A stretch of DNA of 64,000 bases. Source: Ooceraea biroi. Its lineage: Eukaryota; Arthropoda; Insecta; Hymenoptera; Formicidae. Positions within the stretch are counted from its first letter, which is position 1; every line of letters begins with the position of its first letter. The notes below the pieces were generated by a model that worked only from the letters and a program-made list of their open reading frames with translations, made no database searches and was not told where the DNA came from. The DNA lies in NCBI RefSeq assembly GCF_003672135.1, contig NC_039511.1:2816464-2880463 (forward strand), read 5' to 3'. This document shows, one piece after another, positions 36,501 to 48,803 of this stretch. The translations under genes and the position numbers were made by a program.

Positions 36501-39500
36501 TAAATAAATTTCTCTGGAAGCAGTTCAATACATGTGGTCAATGCCATTACGTAGAAAATACCAAGTACCCAAGTAAAATTGGGTAAAGTAACTTTCTCTA
36601 AACAATCACATACTGTTAATCGCTTTATCGAAAGTAAGAAATACAGAGTGGCAATCATAGAGAAAACACGTCATCGGTTAGTCCAGTCCGTAATTCGTCT
36701 CTCAATTAATTTCTTTCAACGAAGTGATATTTTATACACAGAACGAATCGCAACTAGTCAGGCGTGAGATTTGAGTAAAAACGTAATTTTAGAGAACGCC
36801 TCGCATTGGATCTTTATAGATTGAATCACGCGTGACGATCCAATAGTCTCTCAGCAAGAAATAAAGGTATTTAATATATTTTTTGTCAAACGCAACTATT
36901 TAAGCGTTAAAATTCAAGAAAAAGATTTTCTCGTCTTACTATCACTGCATCTAAGTTACTGAGAATATTCTGCATGCAGTTCTGTAAGGATCATTTGTCT
37001 CACGCACGCCAGAAAAAAGACCAGCGTCGCGATGATTGATGGCGAGGAAAAACTTTCTCGACACAATAGAGTGTCACATCGAAAGTACCAGATCCGGAAT
37101 AGTAATCACAGCGGGAACGGCGTGTTGATCATCTGTTAAACATGCAATCATATACAGAGTGCCTCACGTTCCCGTCATCTCTTATCACGCGTTCGTTCAT
37201 TAATTTGAACTTACCTTTAAATTAAATATATAGCGCCGTCTTTTTTCACACAGTTTCAAACATCCTCGTAATATATATAATGTGAAACAAAACTCAAAGC
37301 AAAGTTTCTTTCAAGTCAAGTGGGACACAAAAACGCTTTGCCACTTTTAATGTTTTTTTGAGCTCGATTCATGAAATTCTACGTTTAATAGCTCAACCTC
37401 ACGGAAGCTCTGAGAGGTCTCGAGCATTTCTTCGACGCTTAATGACGAAAGACTAACTGGACAAAAGAAAGTGCGCTGAACCTGGGACACCATGTATACC
37501 GTTGTAAGCGAGCATCGCGATGCTGCGTGTAGTCCAGCCGAGAGTAAAGCCGCGCTCTCTCGCACGGGGAGGAGGAGCAGACTGGCCGACTTCTTCCTTC
37601 TCTCCTTCTCGAGTACGACACGCTTCTCCGCCAACCCAACGACGCTTCGGTTTTCTCGGTCACGGCTGCACGAGGGGGAGACCCGGGAGTTCCTACATTA
37701 TCCCCACGTGGACCACACGGGGAGGCTCGCCGTCCCGTACCGTATCGCTGGAGAACCGTCCGTTTCGCGCCAGTTCGAAGAGCAGATCGGCCGCAGGTGG
37801 ATTTGGCGAACGGGCATTGCCACCGAGGAGTCCTGCCGGAACGGAAGTCCTCCAGGAATCTCCGAACATCGTGGTGCTCGCGGATCGTGAATATTCTCCC
37901 ACGTTCTGGAGTGTTTGATGATACCGTTTCATAACAGTGGTGCAAGATTGGCAAACGGTTGCAGTGGTAGTGACAGTGAGATCCGTGCTGATTGCATAGC
38001 GGTAGATACTGACACTGTTGATGAGACTTAGAAGCTTGCTAGGATGAGGATAGGACGGTTGTGCTGGGTGCTGCTGGTAAAATGATTTATTTCTTTTTGT
38101 AATGACAGTAAATCTCTTGATTGCGAAATCTCTAGACTTTGAATTCTTAAGTATTTCTAAGTTCATTTTTATATCCAATTTTTAAGCTGTTATTACGGTT
38201 GTTTTATTTATCTGCCCGCACGAAAAATATTCGGGAAAGAAGGAAGTGGGAAGTATGTTATAATATCTCTGTGTAGATGTCCTCTTTTCTCGGTTTTCTC
38301 CGTTAAAAACTAGCATGTTCCAATTTCCTACTGGTCTCTATGAGAGATAACTGTTTTCTCTAAAATATGATCAAGAGCTCCAAAGATAATACCATCGCAT
38401 TAATCTCTTCACAATTACGTCGACAATTACGTCGCGAGGTAATTTTGTATCCGCCGTTGATTCCAAGTCATCTTTCCAAATAAAGTTTCCACTTTCAAAC
38501 ATCGCAGCCGTGTGAATGAAGTTTTCATTGCTACAGTTTGCTGACCGTGTGACGCTTTCTGCATCAGCTTGCCGGGTCCAAAGTGGAACAACCTTTGCGG
38601 CGGCCTTGATCCAGCGGTTCGCTGGAACGAGGAAAAGTAATAGATACCTCGCACACGCGCTCCGGAATGCCGAGTTCGCTCTCGTGCGGGAATTCGCGAG
38701 AGACTTTTCATTAACGCGATATATATGGAATTCACACTCGGAATATTCGTTGCGAAATGCTCAGCCGCAGTCACGCGACTTCGTCGCAGGAGATACCCGT
38801 TGAATACCAGTGAAATCGTCTGCTCACCACGATGATTATTGGGTCGTTACAATCAGAAATGGCGAGCGCGATGGGATGTTAATCATAGCAAGATAATATA
38901 CAAATTTGCTTGCTCTATAAATTTTCTCGCGCGTAAGGCATAAGTAAATATATAAATAGTCCAACTGCTGTATCGTTGCATTTTAGACGAAAAGAAAAAT
39001 CCTTTTCTAGATTACAATCGAGACCAATGCTCACGTGTTAAATTACAACCAAGAACTTGATTCCGCTGAGATTAAAATTGAATAGTGAATTGTAAAGTTA
39101 ATGCACTTTCGCGTCCATATAGCTATATTCTACATTTCCTGTTGCTTGATCGTATTTTAGCGGAACAAGAGGCTGCCTTTAATGGAGAAAAAAAAGATAC
39201 ATATTCCTCTACTGTTCATCTCGTTAATTATTAAATTATTAAATCATTAAAGGAATAAATGAATAAATATTAATTATAAGGCTACCGAAGCAACCTACTA
39301 ACTTGACAAAACGCAGGTAACGATAAGTACAATATCGCCGTGGTTCATTAATATACTGTGATAGCAAGGAGCATATAAATTTCACAATTATCGGCGACGA
39401 TCGTGTCTACACATACGACTTTCAACATGATTACTCGCGCGTGACAATTAACTCGCTTAACTTAGAATAATTAAATTGGAGAACGCTTATGTATGCCAAT

Positions 39501-40468
39501 TACAGGATACTATAATATAACAATTATCGAGACCCAGTTTGCGCGATATGTACGGCCATTTACTTTCACGAAATCTCAAAGCTCGCAGAAATGCCGCGTA
39601 TAAATCACCCGCTTAAGTTATTCAGGTAATCGGAGTATCAATGGCCAAGCGATGGGATCTTCGTAATACCGTGGAGATCTCTCTCGAGGAACCTGCTCTT
39701 GGACGATTGCGCAAAGGCGCGCCGCGACCTCCCGCATGCTGCAAAAGCGCGTTGCAGCCACCGCGCTTCCGGTGCAACGAACGTAAACGTTCGCAGCCGA
39801 CGTTTCTCCTCGGACGGGTTTCCTCCTGGCAAAAAAGGAAGGGAAAAAGAAGGGAGATTCCTTGGCGCGATAATCGGTCCACGCTCTTGGCAAACAAGAG
39901 ATACGCGTAATGTAATTTACGCTTCCTTGCGATGCATTCCCGGCTATCTATAGCGGCGTTGCACGCTCGTTACGATTGTTCTTTCCGGAAGTTGCATTTT
40001 ATTGTCCCTCGCGCGGTGCTACGAGCGCCGTTTTCACTTGTGTTTCATTAAATCGACGTCCACTAATTAGCAGCGCCGCAAAATAATTAATGCATTATTA
40101 ATGAGTTCTTGAAAATCTGCTCGTTTAGACCCCGTTTTGCAGCAGGCACAGTTAATTTTGAAGTAACAGTTAATTGCGGTTTATCTTTATAATAAAATTT
40201 AAATAACGTCTGAGACTCCAAAACTTAATTGTTATAATTAATTAAACGCCTCGTTGGGTACAGAATTTTCGGCTTTTAATTCTTCCGGTTTATTAGACAG
40301 GCGATTAATACATGTATTAATAATACGTAATACTGAATTCCAGTGCGTATTTATTAATGCGTTGCATAATGCGACGGAATCAATGATTTAGTTATCTCAT
40401 AGCATTACCTATACCCAAAAATTACATGTTGCAACGCGCGACATTCACCTTTCTGTTTCACTCTCTAG

Positions 40469-40606
40469 ACGGTCGCGCTACTATCCCCGATTTATGCCGA
40501 GAAGGACGCTGGCAATACCAACGCGAACGAAGATGGGGAAGCTCAGGAGAAGATATCGGCGTCACTCAAACTCAGTGAACAAGATGACAAGAACATAACG
40601 AGCAAA
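40469..40606 (+). CDS. Spaetzle-like exon: end of signal peptide and prodomain
   Basis: Acceptor CTCTCTAG at 40461-40468 and donor AGCAAA|GTACGA; 46 codons, phase 0-0. It reads TVALLSPIYAEKDAGNT, then an acidic stretch with one N-x-S/T site (NITS). There is no ATG, so it is an internal exon. Confidence 0.7.
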
Positions 40607-43600
40607 GTACGAGAAGTAGTAATGCGTGAACACGCCTGCACTCAAGTCGAAAGACTTTCATCATATTTTTCTGATGTTCGTACATGTTTCGAAATTATTT
40701 ATTTCGTTCTAAAGCTGCGCTTCTCTCTTCCCAGGGGATGAAGGCATCGGAGAAGCAAGTTGGCAAAGTGATATCGACAATACGCGGTACGTCAACCTCG
40801 CAGAAGCTGGCAGCGTTAATTCCCACGAGTTCTGCATCACGAGTTCTCAAAGAAGTTCAATCTACTCTGAACGGAAGTAGCAGCAGCAGAGAAAACGCCA
40901 GCAGGGAACTGAAGCTACCGATCAGCATGGATATAGCGAAGATCATATCCGAGGACTCCGACCTCGACGAGAGTGAGGAGGAAGACAACGAGGAGATGCC
41001 CGAAGCGTTACCGGAGGTGAGTCAAGCTACGGGAATAAAAATCACATGCATTTACATATATGTTTATGCGGTGAGCGCATAAAATGAACTGTCGCGTCGA
41101 CTTTTTTCTAGCCAACTAGGATCGGTAGAAAGTTTGACGTTTGACGTGTCGACTCGCCGTAAATTTCAACAGATTTATCTCGCCGGTTAAATATACGTGC
41201 GGCGGACACGTTTCCCCGGCAAATGAGAGTTTCTCATGACGCGACGTGTCTGTAAATATTGGTTTTTACACGTGCAACCTGTAATAAATTCAAAGTCCGC
41301 GCGACGATTTCTAAACTATAAAGTTGATGTCTAAATCGATTGTCGTGTCAGCCCAAGTGAGAATCGCTGATCGCTTTATTTGTCGCGTGAATTTCAGATT
41401 GTTTACTTTTGCTTGCCAGCGAATCTAGATATTAATTAAAAGCTGTTCAATTGTAATTACGTTTTTTAAACATTTTATTGTGCAGAATTTTGATCTCTTG
41501 CAATTTATTGATTATTTTTTTCTCAAACTTCTCGCTTATCTGTCGCTTGCATCATGTTACCGTCAGAATCTGATCAGAAACTGATCAGGAATCAGATTCT
41601 TCGCGTATCCGTCCAACATCTTTAGACCGTGAACCGCGTTTAGCACGCGGCACCTCCGAATTTAGAACATCCGGCGCATCGTACGGTTTCACTTGTAACC
41701 GGGCTTAAAACGACACCTTTTATGAGAGTACTTTCACGCGTTCGACATATTTTATTGCGGCGTCGCAGGGACCATCTCGTGAATCTCTTGCGTCTCGCAG
41801 TTACATACATCGTTGGATGTATCGCGCGAGAGAACGACTTTCCATTCCGTATATTAATTAATGAGTGACGGATATAGACGGATGGTGATTTATGCGTGGA
41901 CGCATAGATAAGGAATGACAGTTACAGCGAGTAATCGCGAATTATCTCTGACGATAAGCTGTGTAAAATGATGAACGACATGCGTAAAAGCCGCGTTAAA
42001 ATATTAGGAGTGTGATTTAGTTTTGAGGGTTTTGCAACAGATGACTGTAGTGTCGGTTTGTTCCAATAGCTGTTTCCGATAACTGTTCTTTCTTACAGTG
42101 TTGACATTATCCATGACATTTAGTAGCATTATAGCAATAGATGCAATAACAGTCGTGTTTATATCATCGTAAAAATGCAACTTCCGAAAGCTCTTTAGCA
42201 TTTTCGACATGCGTTGCTTTTGTTTTTTAATCAAAACAAAACTGCGGCTGACGGTTATAGAATTCTTGTGGAAACTTATGGTGATTCTGCCCCATCAATT
42301 AAGACGTGTGAATACTGGTTTAGACGCTTTAAAAGTGGTCATACTGATGTGAAGGACAAAGAACGCTCGGGACAACCAAGAAAGCTTGAAAATGCAGATT
42401 TGCAAGCATTATTGCACGAAAATCCAACAGAATCCACTTCAGAACTTGCCAGAGCATTAAATGTTGATCGTACAACAGTTACGAAACATTTACATGAAAT
42501 GGGAAAAATTCAGAAAGAAGGGAAATGGGTTCGACATGAATTATCGGAAAGTGCCATTGCGAACCGGTTGAACATTTGCATTTCGTTGATCGCCAGGCAA
42601 AAAAAGAAGAGTCTTTTGTCTCGGATCGTTACTGGGGATGAAAAGTGGATCTATTTTGATAATCCGAAACGCAGAAAATCATGGGTGGATCCAGGCGAAC
42701 CATCAACATCCACTCCGAGACGCAATATTCACGGTTGAAAAGTAATGCTCTGTATTTGGTGGGATAGTGTACTATGAGCTGTTAAATCCGCATGAGACTG
42801 TCACGGCTGATCGTTATCGACACCAATTGTACAAGTTGAAGCAAGCATTGGACCAAAAACGACCACCAATTGCGAGTGAACGACGGAAAGTGATTCTTCT
42901 TCGTGACAACGCTCGACCTGACGTTGCGTTATCAGTGAAAGAAACACTATTAGAGCTTGAATGGCAAGTCTTACCGCACTCCGCGTATTCTCCGGACATT
43001 GCTCCATGCGATTATTATTTGTTCCGGTCGATGCAACACGCTTTAGAGGATACACACTTTCATAATTTCGAAAAAGTGCGAAAATTCGTCGACGAATGGA
43101 TCAACTGAAAAGAAGAGTGATTTTATCGTGGTGGAATCCATCTCTTGCCAGAAAGATGGGAAAAAGTGATAGAAAACGAAGGAAAATATTTTGATTAAGG
43201 TATTCATTCATTATCATATTTAAATACATGCGTTTTTGAGCAAAAAAAACCCTCAAAACTAAATCACACCCCTAATAGAATTATTTTATTTCATCTTATC
43301 TTCGCAATTAATAGTACATTCAATTGTTAAGTAACGTATGTATTAAAATTATGATGACATTAATGAATTTATTATATGTTGTTAAGAACAAGCAATGCAC
43401 AGAAAATGCATTCAATGCAAGTGACGTTGCTTCTCTTAACTGTACCTAAGTAAATGATCATTAAGGTCAGTGCGCACGAACAATGCTCGCAGGCGTTTAA
43501 TTGCAGGGACCACACTGCGAATTTAAGATGTGCCAAGCTAATCGTAATTATAAGCTTATCGTGTATTAATAAACTAACAAATAACTGAGTTAACAATAAT

Positions 43601-46600
43601 TTTATTATTTCGGTAAAAAGAAACACTTTAATAATCCTTGATAAATAGATCATGAATGAAATCTTCATAATTTTTGTATCCTATCGATACTTTTGTTAAT
43701 GAGTCCTTTTAATTGCAGGCTCAAGAGCTGCGATTAGTGAGGACTCACGAGCGACGACGACCGGTGCACATTAAACCATTGCGCCCTGTCAGGCCGTCTC
43801 CTCCGAATAGAAGGAACGTTTACACAGGTCAGTTTGCCTTGGCGGTTAATAATCATCATCGAATCGCAATGAATAAAAGTGCCACCGAGCCGAAACGGAC
43901 CGTTCGATTTCCAGGCCTGCCGCGGCCGTCCATCATACGACCGTCTAAACGACCGAGCGAGCCGAAGAGGAGACCCACGGAGAACGAATGCACTTTCTTC
44001 ACGAAGACGGTGTGTCTTGAGGCCAACGATTACCCACAGTGAGTCCGGCACGAACTTTCGTTCTGGCGTTGAATTAATGACGGACATTGTTACACGGCAA
44101 TTTGCATGCGGGCCAGATTAAAATCTCTCGGGTCGTCTTAATTGGCGAGGCTGCGGTTTTCACTTTCCGCGTGTCTCCTCCTCCCCGAAAGAGGAAGAGA
44201 GAGGGCTTCAAACACGATGACCGAATTTTGAAGACGAATAAAGAATATCTCTAATTGTCATTGAAATTAATATAGATTAAATTAGTAGATATTTCTATCG
44301 CACGATGCTTCCAAGCTCTCCATTTTGCTTCTGAATTTTGGTCTGCAAGATTTTAAACTTACTTTTGCGAGAAGTTAATCTGAAAACTGAGTCTACGTTG
44401 TTCTCAGTTCGTTTCTTCGTTTATCTCCGTCGACTAAATGGCAAATTTCTGTAAAGATAATTTTCCGTCTTGGAGAAAATATCGCTACTGCTCGCTTTCG
44501 CGGAAAAAACGTTAATAGCAGTTTTAACTTTCTAGTGAAGCGATAACAAGAAGTTTAAGGTCTAATAAGGAAATGGTGGCGGCATTGTTGACCGACTACA
44601 AGGCGCAAGATTACGGAAGTACGGAGGATAAATCGCCGATTGCCCTGTCGTTGGAGACCAAGTATGAAAACCGCTACGAGAACAGATACGAGAGCAATGA
44701 GATTAAAAGGTACACAATAAAATATTCATTTGTACGTATATCTTAAAAAAGTTGAAAGTAAAGTTTATTATAGCGTTATAACTTTCTAATTAACTTTATA
44801 ATTTTCATCATCTTCAAGAACATTAAAGAATCCATTTATTTAGATGAAGGCATTTAAAAATAATTTTTGTGCACTTCATTAAATTTGATCGAAGTTGAAA
44901 TTATAAATGTAACATCGAAAGATTAAGTTCTCATGCTTATACGAAACTTTAGCAATTATTTTTATTGCTCATTATGTATCTCTGATTTCAGAAGATCCGA
45001 CAATCCTTTCGACAACATAGAGGAGGGTTTCACCTGTCCGTCAACTGTCAAGTACGCTCGTCCGCAATTGGCGAGAGCTGCTTCCGGAGTGTGGAAGTAT
45101 ATAATAAATACAGGCGAGCACACGCAGACGATACGACTGGAAAAATGCTCGTAAGTGCGGCAACCATTAATATACAATATCCAAAGTAAGAGATATAATT
45201 ATATAGGCAGTAATTATCGATTTACGTAAAAGTCCATCTTAATTTACTGAATAAAATATCCAGTCACAGCCATGTACAACCAAAGGAGAACAGCAATTTA
45301 ATTAATTAAAATTTACCGACCATAACTTGTTTTACTAAAATTCATTATGAAAAAAGATATGTTTTTAATATTATTCTTTTTATTAAATTTTAAAATACAC
45401 TGAATATAATACAGATACAAAGAAATAAACTAATCGACATAATTTCTTCTATATTTTGGATAATTGGCATTTCTCTCTTATTTCAGCAATCCGCAGTCAA
45501 GTTGCTCGTTCATCTCCGAGAACTACCGCTCCTCCTGCGTGCAAATCTACAATTACCACAGACTGCTGACATGGGATCAAAAACTGGGACTACACATGGA
45601 CATATTCAAAGTGCCGACCTGTTGCAGCTGCCACGTGCACGGTTATTCCGAGATTTTCCCGCCGCATCAGAAGGATCCGCCGATGAAGCCTAAGGAGACG
45701 TTCCCGGGTGCGGACTTCGTGTCGATTAACAGTCAGAAGGACGACTTCCAGGATCTCGGCAAGCCCAGCGGTCTCAATCACATCAGCAAGTACACTCCAT
45801 CCTCGAACTATGACTCAAGTCTCGGTACTTTACTTCCAAATTATCCGCCGTCATCTACGACGTCGAACGACCTTGCTGAACACATCTCGTTTCTATCAGT
45901 GTCCACTAACAAGAAACCGGTGGTAGAAGTGAGTCCCAGCAGGCCCAGCTTCACTCTGCCTACCCGGAACAGGTCGAAGAAACCTACGCCGATCCCGAGG
46001 CCGTACGACAAATTGCCGCAGCAGCACGCGCCCAATACAAGGGCCCCAGGCTACAAAGGGCCGCTGACGATGGGTAACCGACCTAACCGACTCAACAGGC
46101 CGCCCTTCAGGCGAGAGTCCACCTCCCACGTCGAGGACTACACGGAGACTTCCGGTAACAACTCGACCAACACTCGGTGAGTGCATAGTTCTTTTTATCT
46201 ACGATGCATAAAATGATTTATGTCAGTTTATGATGAATTAGGTTAACAAAAAATCGGTGTTAACTTTTATTTTACAAAATCACAGAAACTAATCCTCTCG
46301 AATAAAATTAGATTAATTTACGAAGTGTCTAAGATTTGCAATCGGCGTACATATAAATCAAAATCTTAGGAGTATTTAATTAATTAAATATTTCAAAGAG
46401 ATTATTTTCTGAAAGATGCATATTTTAATAAAAATTACTATTTAATACTGCGTTCTCGCTTCTAATATATCTAGCACTAAAGCAACATACAAATAAGCAA
46501 CTTTTGGAAAACTATTAGATATATGAATGCTTGCAAATATATAACACTATATCCTAATACAATAAATTATTTTTCAGGTATAGTCAGCCGTACGATCAGG

Positions 46601-46806
46601 AAGTGGACGCCACGTCGAGGCTACAGAACGGAGGTTTCGATGAGGAGTATCAGGAGCCGCAGAGAAGGATTAACTACAATTATCACCCTATCATAGACTT
46701 TTTCAAACCGGAAGCATCCATGCTGCAATCGTCGGAACCACAACTCACCGTCACCCAGCCGGCATCGCTTCAAAGCGATAATAGCTGGAAACCATTAATA
46801 TCTTAG
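40469..46806 (+). CDS. Spaetzle-like cystine-knot neurotrophin (Spz3/Spz4 type), 5' partial
   Basis: Secreted ligand of the Spaetzle/neurotrophin family, which binds Toll-type receptors after cleavage of a prodomain. Exons: 40469-40606, 40735-41016, 43719-44038, 44536-44709, 44992-45150, 45487-46176 and 46578-46806. All are GT/AG and join in frame to about 663 codons ending in TAG. The visible start, TVALLSPIYAEKDAG, looks like the end of a signal peptide, so the ATG is on an unseen upstream exon joining in phase 0. The prodomain is basic and Pro/Arg rich. It ends in a dibasic site (EIKRRSD) before the knot: TCPS, then EKC, SSC and SSC, then KVPTCCSCHV, giving seven cysteines as usual for the family. 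YNYHRLLTWD and LHMDIFK are family signatures. A tail of about 250 residues rich in Pro, Ser and Thr follows the knot. Family assignment is firm; Spz4 is my best guess for the subtype, then Spz3. Confidence 0.88.
40735..41016 (+). CDS. Spaetzle-like exon: prodomain
   Basis: 94 codons, phase 0-0, acceptor TTCCCAG and donor GAG|GTGAGT. It ends in a strongly acidic run (DESEEEDNEEMPEALPE). Two N-glycosylation motifs (NGSS, NASR) are seen. Confidence 0.78.
42004..43275 (+). mobile_element. Mariner-family transposon, about 1.27 kb, in an intron of the Spaetzle-like gene
   Basis: It is flanked by TA duplications (42002-42003 and 43276-43277). Terminal inverted repeats start TTAGGAGTGTGATTTAG on the left and TTAGGGGTGTGATTTAG on the reverse right end, matching over about 30 bases with one difference noted. 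The length is typical of mariner elements. It carries a broken transposase in the plus direction and lies between exons 40735-41016 and 43719-44038. Confidence 0.92.
42175..43198 (+). pseudogene. Mariner transposase pseudogene
   Basis: Family signatures: NQNKTAADGYR, WFRRFKSG, DKERSGQPRK, an HTH at VDRTTVTKHLHEMG, TGDEKWI, WVDPGEPSTST, LLRDNARPD, AYSPDIAPCDYYLFRSMQ and LLPERWEKV. The three acidic catalytic residues sit in GDEKW, RDNARP and APCDYYLF. Lesions: a TAG at 42196-42198, a TGA at 42736-42738 after NIHG, a frameshift near 42765 in the IWWD/VYYELL region, and TGA codons at 43106-43108 and shortly after. It cannot make an active enzyme as it stands. Confidence 0.9.
43719..44038 (+). CDS. 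Spaetzle-like exon: basic Pro/Arg-rich prodomain
   Basis: Acceptor AATTGCAG and donor CA|GTGAGT (phase 2). It is rich in Arg and Pro (PLRPVRPSPPNRRN) and ends with a short cysteine-bearing motif, NECTFFTKTVCLEANDYP. The intron before it holds a mariner insertion. Confidence 0.82.
44536..44709 (+). CDS. Spaetzle-like exon: prodomain end
   Basis: Acceptor TTTCTAG and donor AAAAG|GTACAC (phase 2). It reads HEAITRSLRSNKEMVAALL. Near its end is a near-repeat, YENRYENRYESNE, followed by the lysine of the KRR cleavage site. Confidence 0.82.
44992..45150 (+). CDS. Spaetzle-like exon: first half of the cystine knot
   Basis: Acceptor ATTTCAG and donor GCTC|GTAAGT. It opens with RRSDNPFDN, completing the dibasic cleavage site. 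It carries the first two knot cysteines (TCPSTVKYARPQ and RLEKC) around WKYIINTGEHTQT. Confidence 0.92.
45487..46176 (+). CDS. Spaetzle-like exon: second half of the knot and tail
   Basis: Acceptor CTTATTTCAG and donor ACTCG|GTGAGT. It carries SNPQSSCSF, YRSSCVQIYNYHRLL and KVPTCCSCHVHGY, completing the knot by about 45645. A Pro/Ser/Thr-rich, cysteine-free tail follows. Confidence 0.92.
46578..46806 (+). CDS. Spaetzle-like last exon: C-terminal tail
   Basis: Acceptor TTTTTCAG at 46570-46577; the first base completes an Arg codon. It reads YSQPYDQEVD and ends DNSWKPLIS, with TAG at 46804-46806. No domain is seen. Confidence 0.8.
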
Positions 46807-46994
46807 ATTGTAATCTTCTTCTTTTAGAGTACCTGAAATTCTATATTAGTGAAGATTACGAGTAATGTACTTTGCGAGGTATCTCTACGACACTGAGTAA
46901 TCTCTACGATACTAAGAAAGTATTATTTCTTAGATGAATATACAGGACAATTCGCAATAAGACATTTAAAACAATGACTGAAAAGATTAACAAG

Positions 46995-47052
46995 AATAAA
47001 AAAGTCTTAAAATTTGATCGAGTTCTATGATCTAACGTGATTTTTAAATAAA
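46995..47052 (+). promoter_or_regulatory. Candidate poly(A) signals of the Spaetzle-like gene
   Basis: AATAAA occurs at 46995-47000 and 47047-47052, about 190 and 240 bases past the stop, and again at 47490-47495. Which one is used is unknown. Confidence 0.45.
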
Positions 47053-47534
47053 ACAGATTAACAGATGCCTAATTTGAGTATATACATTTTATTGCGAGGC
47101 GCTTTATTATTACAAAAATTTAAATGGATACCACGTTTTTCGTTTCGTCAATTAAAACTTTTATCGTCAAATTCGATCGTGCGTGGATTTAAAAACGATT
47201 ATAAATTCTTACGCAATCGTATCGCTCGGGAAGGATTCTTTATGTAACGATAAAAGAAGAATCGCAGAGAGAGTAGATGTTAACGCTCGTAGATGTAATC
47301 GTTCGGTAGAAGAGTATTATGGCCACGGGCAGATGCAATGATTGTTTTCTCTTTTCGTTACATTAACACGTTACTTTAACTACGTTCATTTTGACCTGCT
47401 ATTTATTAATCGTTACCTCGATGAGTTATTTATAATAAATTATACTTAAGGAATGTACGATGATTATGTTTTGTCTCTTTTGTATCACCAATAAAGTATT
47501 CTTAGTTTGTTCTTTCGTATTGGTACTTGTTTAA

Positions 47535-47800
47535 TCCTTTGAGTGCGGAACTCTTCAAATTAAAACGCTCTGTGTGGACAGTGCGCGGCTCGCAGTTGCG
47601 ATCGCTGTGGACTTACTTTTTCATTATGGATGCATATATCTTTGACAGTACCATACGTGACAAGCACGTCACTATGACGTCACTACATCTTGTGCACGTT
47701 TACGCGACGTGCTTACGTCTGTGCAGGTAATACGTCCATAGTCCACGCGGATAACTTTCTCCGCAAATGCGCATATGCGCGCTTATAGCACTCAAAAGGG
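47535..47800. mobile_element. Candidate TTAA-type MITE
   Basis: The left tip after TTAA (47531-47534) reads TCCTTTGAGTGC and the right tip reads GCACTCAAAAGGG followed by TAAA. The tips are imperfect inverted repeats about 265 bases apart. The right target site looks mutated. It lies downstream of the Spaetzle-like gene. Confidence 0.45.
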
Positions 47801-48488
47801 TAAAGATATAATATGTATATATTATTTGTCGAGCAGATACAATGGATACAATTTACGGAATCTGATAATACAATAATCGCGGACTCGCGATCGACTCTGT
47901 TTGTCTCTCGCTATTTTCGACAGCCGTCTCTACCGAAGATACTATTAGGACGATCGTTTATATGTCCTTGTCACCTATCGCGTATTGTACAAAACAATAC
48001 ATCTATACATTAGATTCAAAATATTTCTTATAATAATTGAATAATACAAAAATAAAATTTATGTGCGAAGAACGTATATTCTACATCCTGAGAAAGCGAC
48101 AATTAAGATTGATAAAAACTGTATGATAATTAAATCGTGTATTATAATAATAAATATAATAAATAGTAGAGATTTATAGAGTATTATAATAAATAGTAGA
48201 GATATGTATATGTTTTTCTAAAATTTCAAATATTAAAAAAATTATATTACCCTAACAGATGTCTATTTAAATATTGCTAGTAAGTGTCGCAAGTGTCCGA
48301 TTAAAGGGAAAGCAGCCACTCGCTATACGCCGCGAGCAGTTTTGTCACGCGCGCGCCGCACCGAGAGAGTTAATCTTTATCATCGTCTGTATCCGAGATC
48401 GCTGCAGCAGTATTCACTTAAAATTAAACAATAAGTTATGTACGTAGAATTACACGAGCTAAAAAAGCAACAGCTCAAATTACTCGAC

Positions 48489-48803
48489 CTGTTTATCAAC
48501 ACTCTTCTTTCTTATTGTTCTCAAATAAATGATTAATGTGATGTGATGAATTCGAAGCTGTTGTGCTAACTCAATTATTGAAAGGTCCGTATTTTTCTCG
48601 AGCAATACATTTAATTCTTCGATCTTTATCCTACGTATCGAGATATCTTGATCACCTGACTTAAACCTATTAAACCACGTCTCACAGTCACTAAGAGATA
48701 CAATATTCTCTCCATACTTGTCAGAAATCAGTCCTTGAGCTTCTGCAGCACTTTTGCCGTGATTAAAATAATGATGCATGCGTCGGATAAAGAAAACTGT
48801 ATC
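48489..48803 (-). CDS. HTH array unit 9: intact diverged exon
   Basis: 315 bases, 105 codons, from DTVFFIRRMHHYFNHGK to SVDKQ, then GTC GAG TAA. Its second half (GDQDISIRRIKIEELN, LAQQLRIHHITLIIYLRTI) resembles unit 2, not the central units. It is the last unit; if the donor is unused, the reading ends at the TAA at 48480. Confidence 0.5.

Larger units (their letters stand above)
28716..40468. other. RTK 3' region and upstream region of the Spaetzle-like gene
   Basis: It holds the MITE at 29137-29576, microsatellites and otherwise AT-rich sequence. The missing first exon of the Spaetzle-like gene may lie here. A GC-rich patch at 37490-37920 has overlapping frames on both strands but no convincing exon; a minimal ATG at 37492 (MYTV then GTAAGC, phase 0) is only a weak candidate. 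Confidence 0.5.
41017..43718 (+). other. Spaetzle-like gene intron carrying the mariner
   Basis: GTGAGT to TTGCAG, 2.7 kb, nearly half of it the mariner at 42004-43275. The remainder is featureless. Confidence 0.8.
44039..46577 (+). other. Remaining Spaetzle-like gene introns
   Basis: 44039-44535, 44710-44991, 45151-45486 and 46177-46577, all GT/AG and AT-rich, all interrupting the frame in phase 2. No features seen. Confidence 0.85.
46807..48488. other. 3' UTR and intergenic DNA
   Basis: Poly(A) signals of the Spaetzle-like gene and the candidate TTAA MITE at 47535-47800. From about 48290 to 48390 a GC-rich patch (GGGAAAGCAGCC and CGCGCGCGCC) could be another element remnant; this is unproven. 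Confidence 0.45.

Noticed and set aside
37439..38178. Overlapping frames of 130-170 codons on both strands
   Set aside because: Three or more frames are open at once, the composition is GC-rich, no domain or splice chain supports any of them, and the texts are Arg/Ser/Pro low-complexity.
38516..38803. MKFSLLQF frame as a signal-peptide exon of the Spaetzle-like gene
   Set aside because: The leader is interrupted by charged residues (ADRV) and no good phase 0 donor follows.
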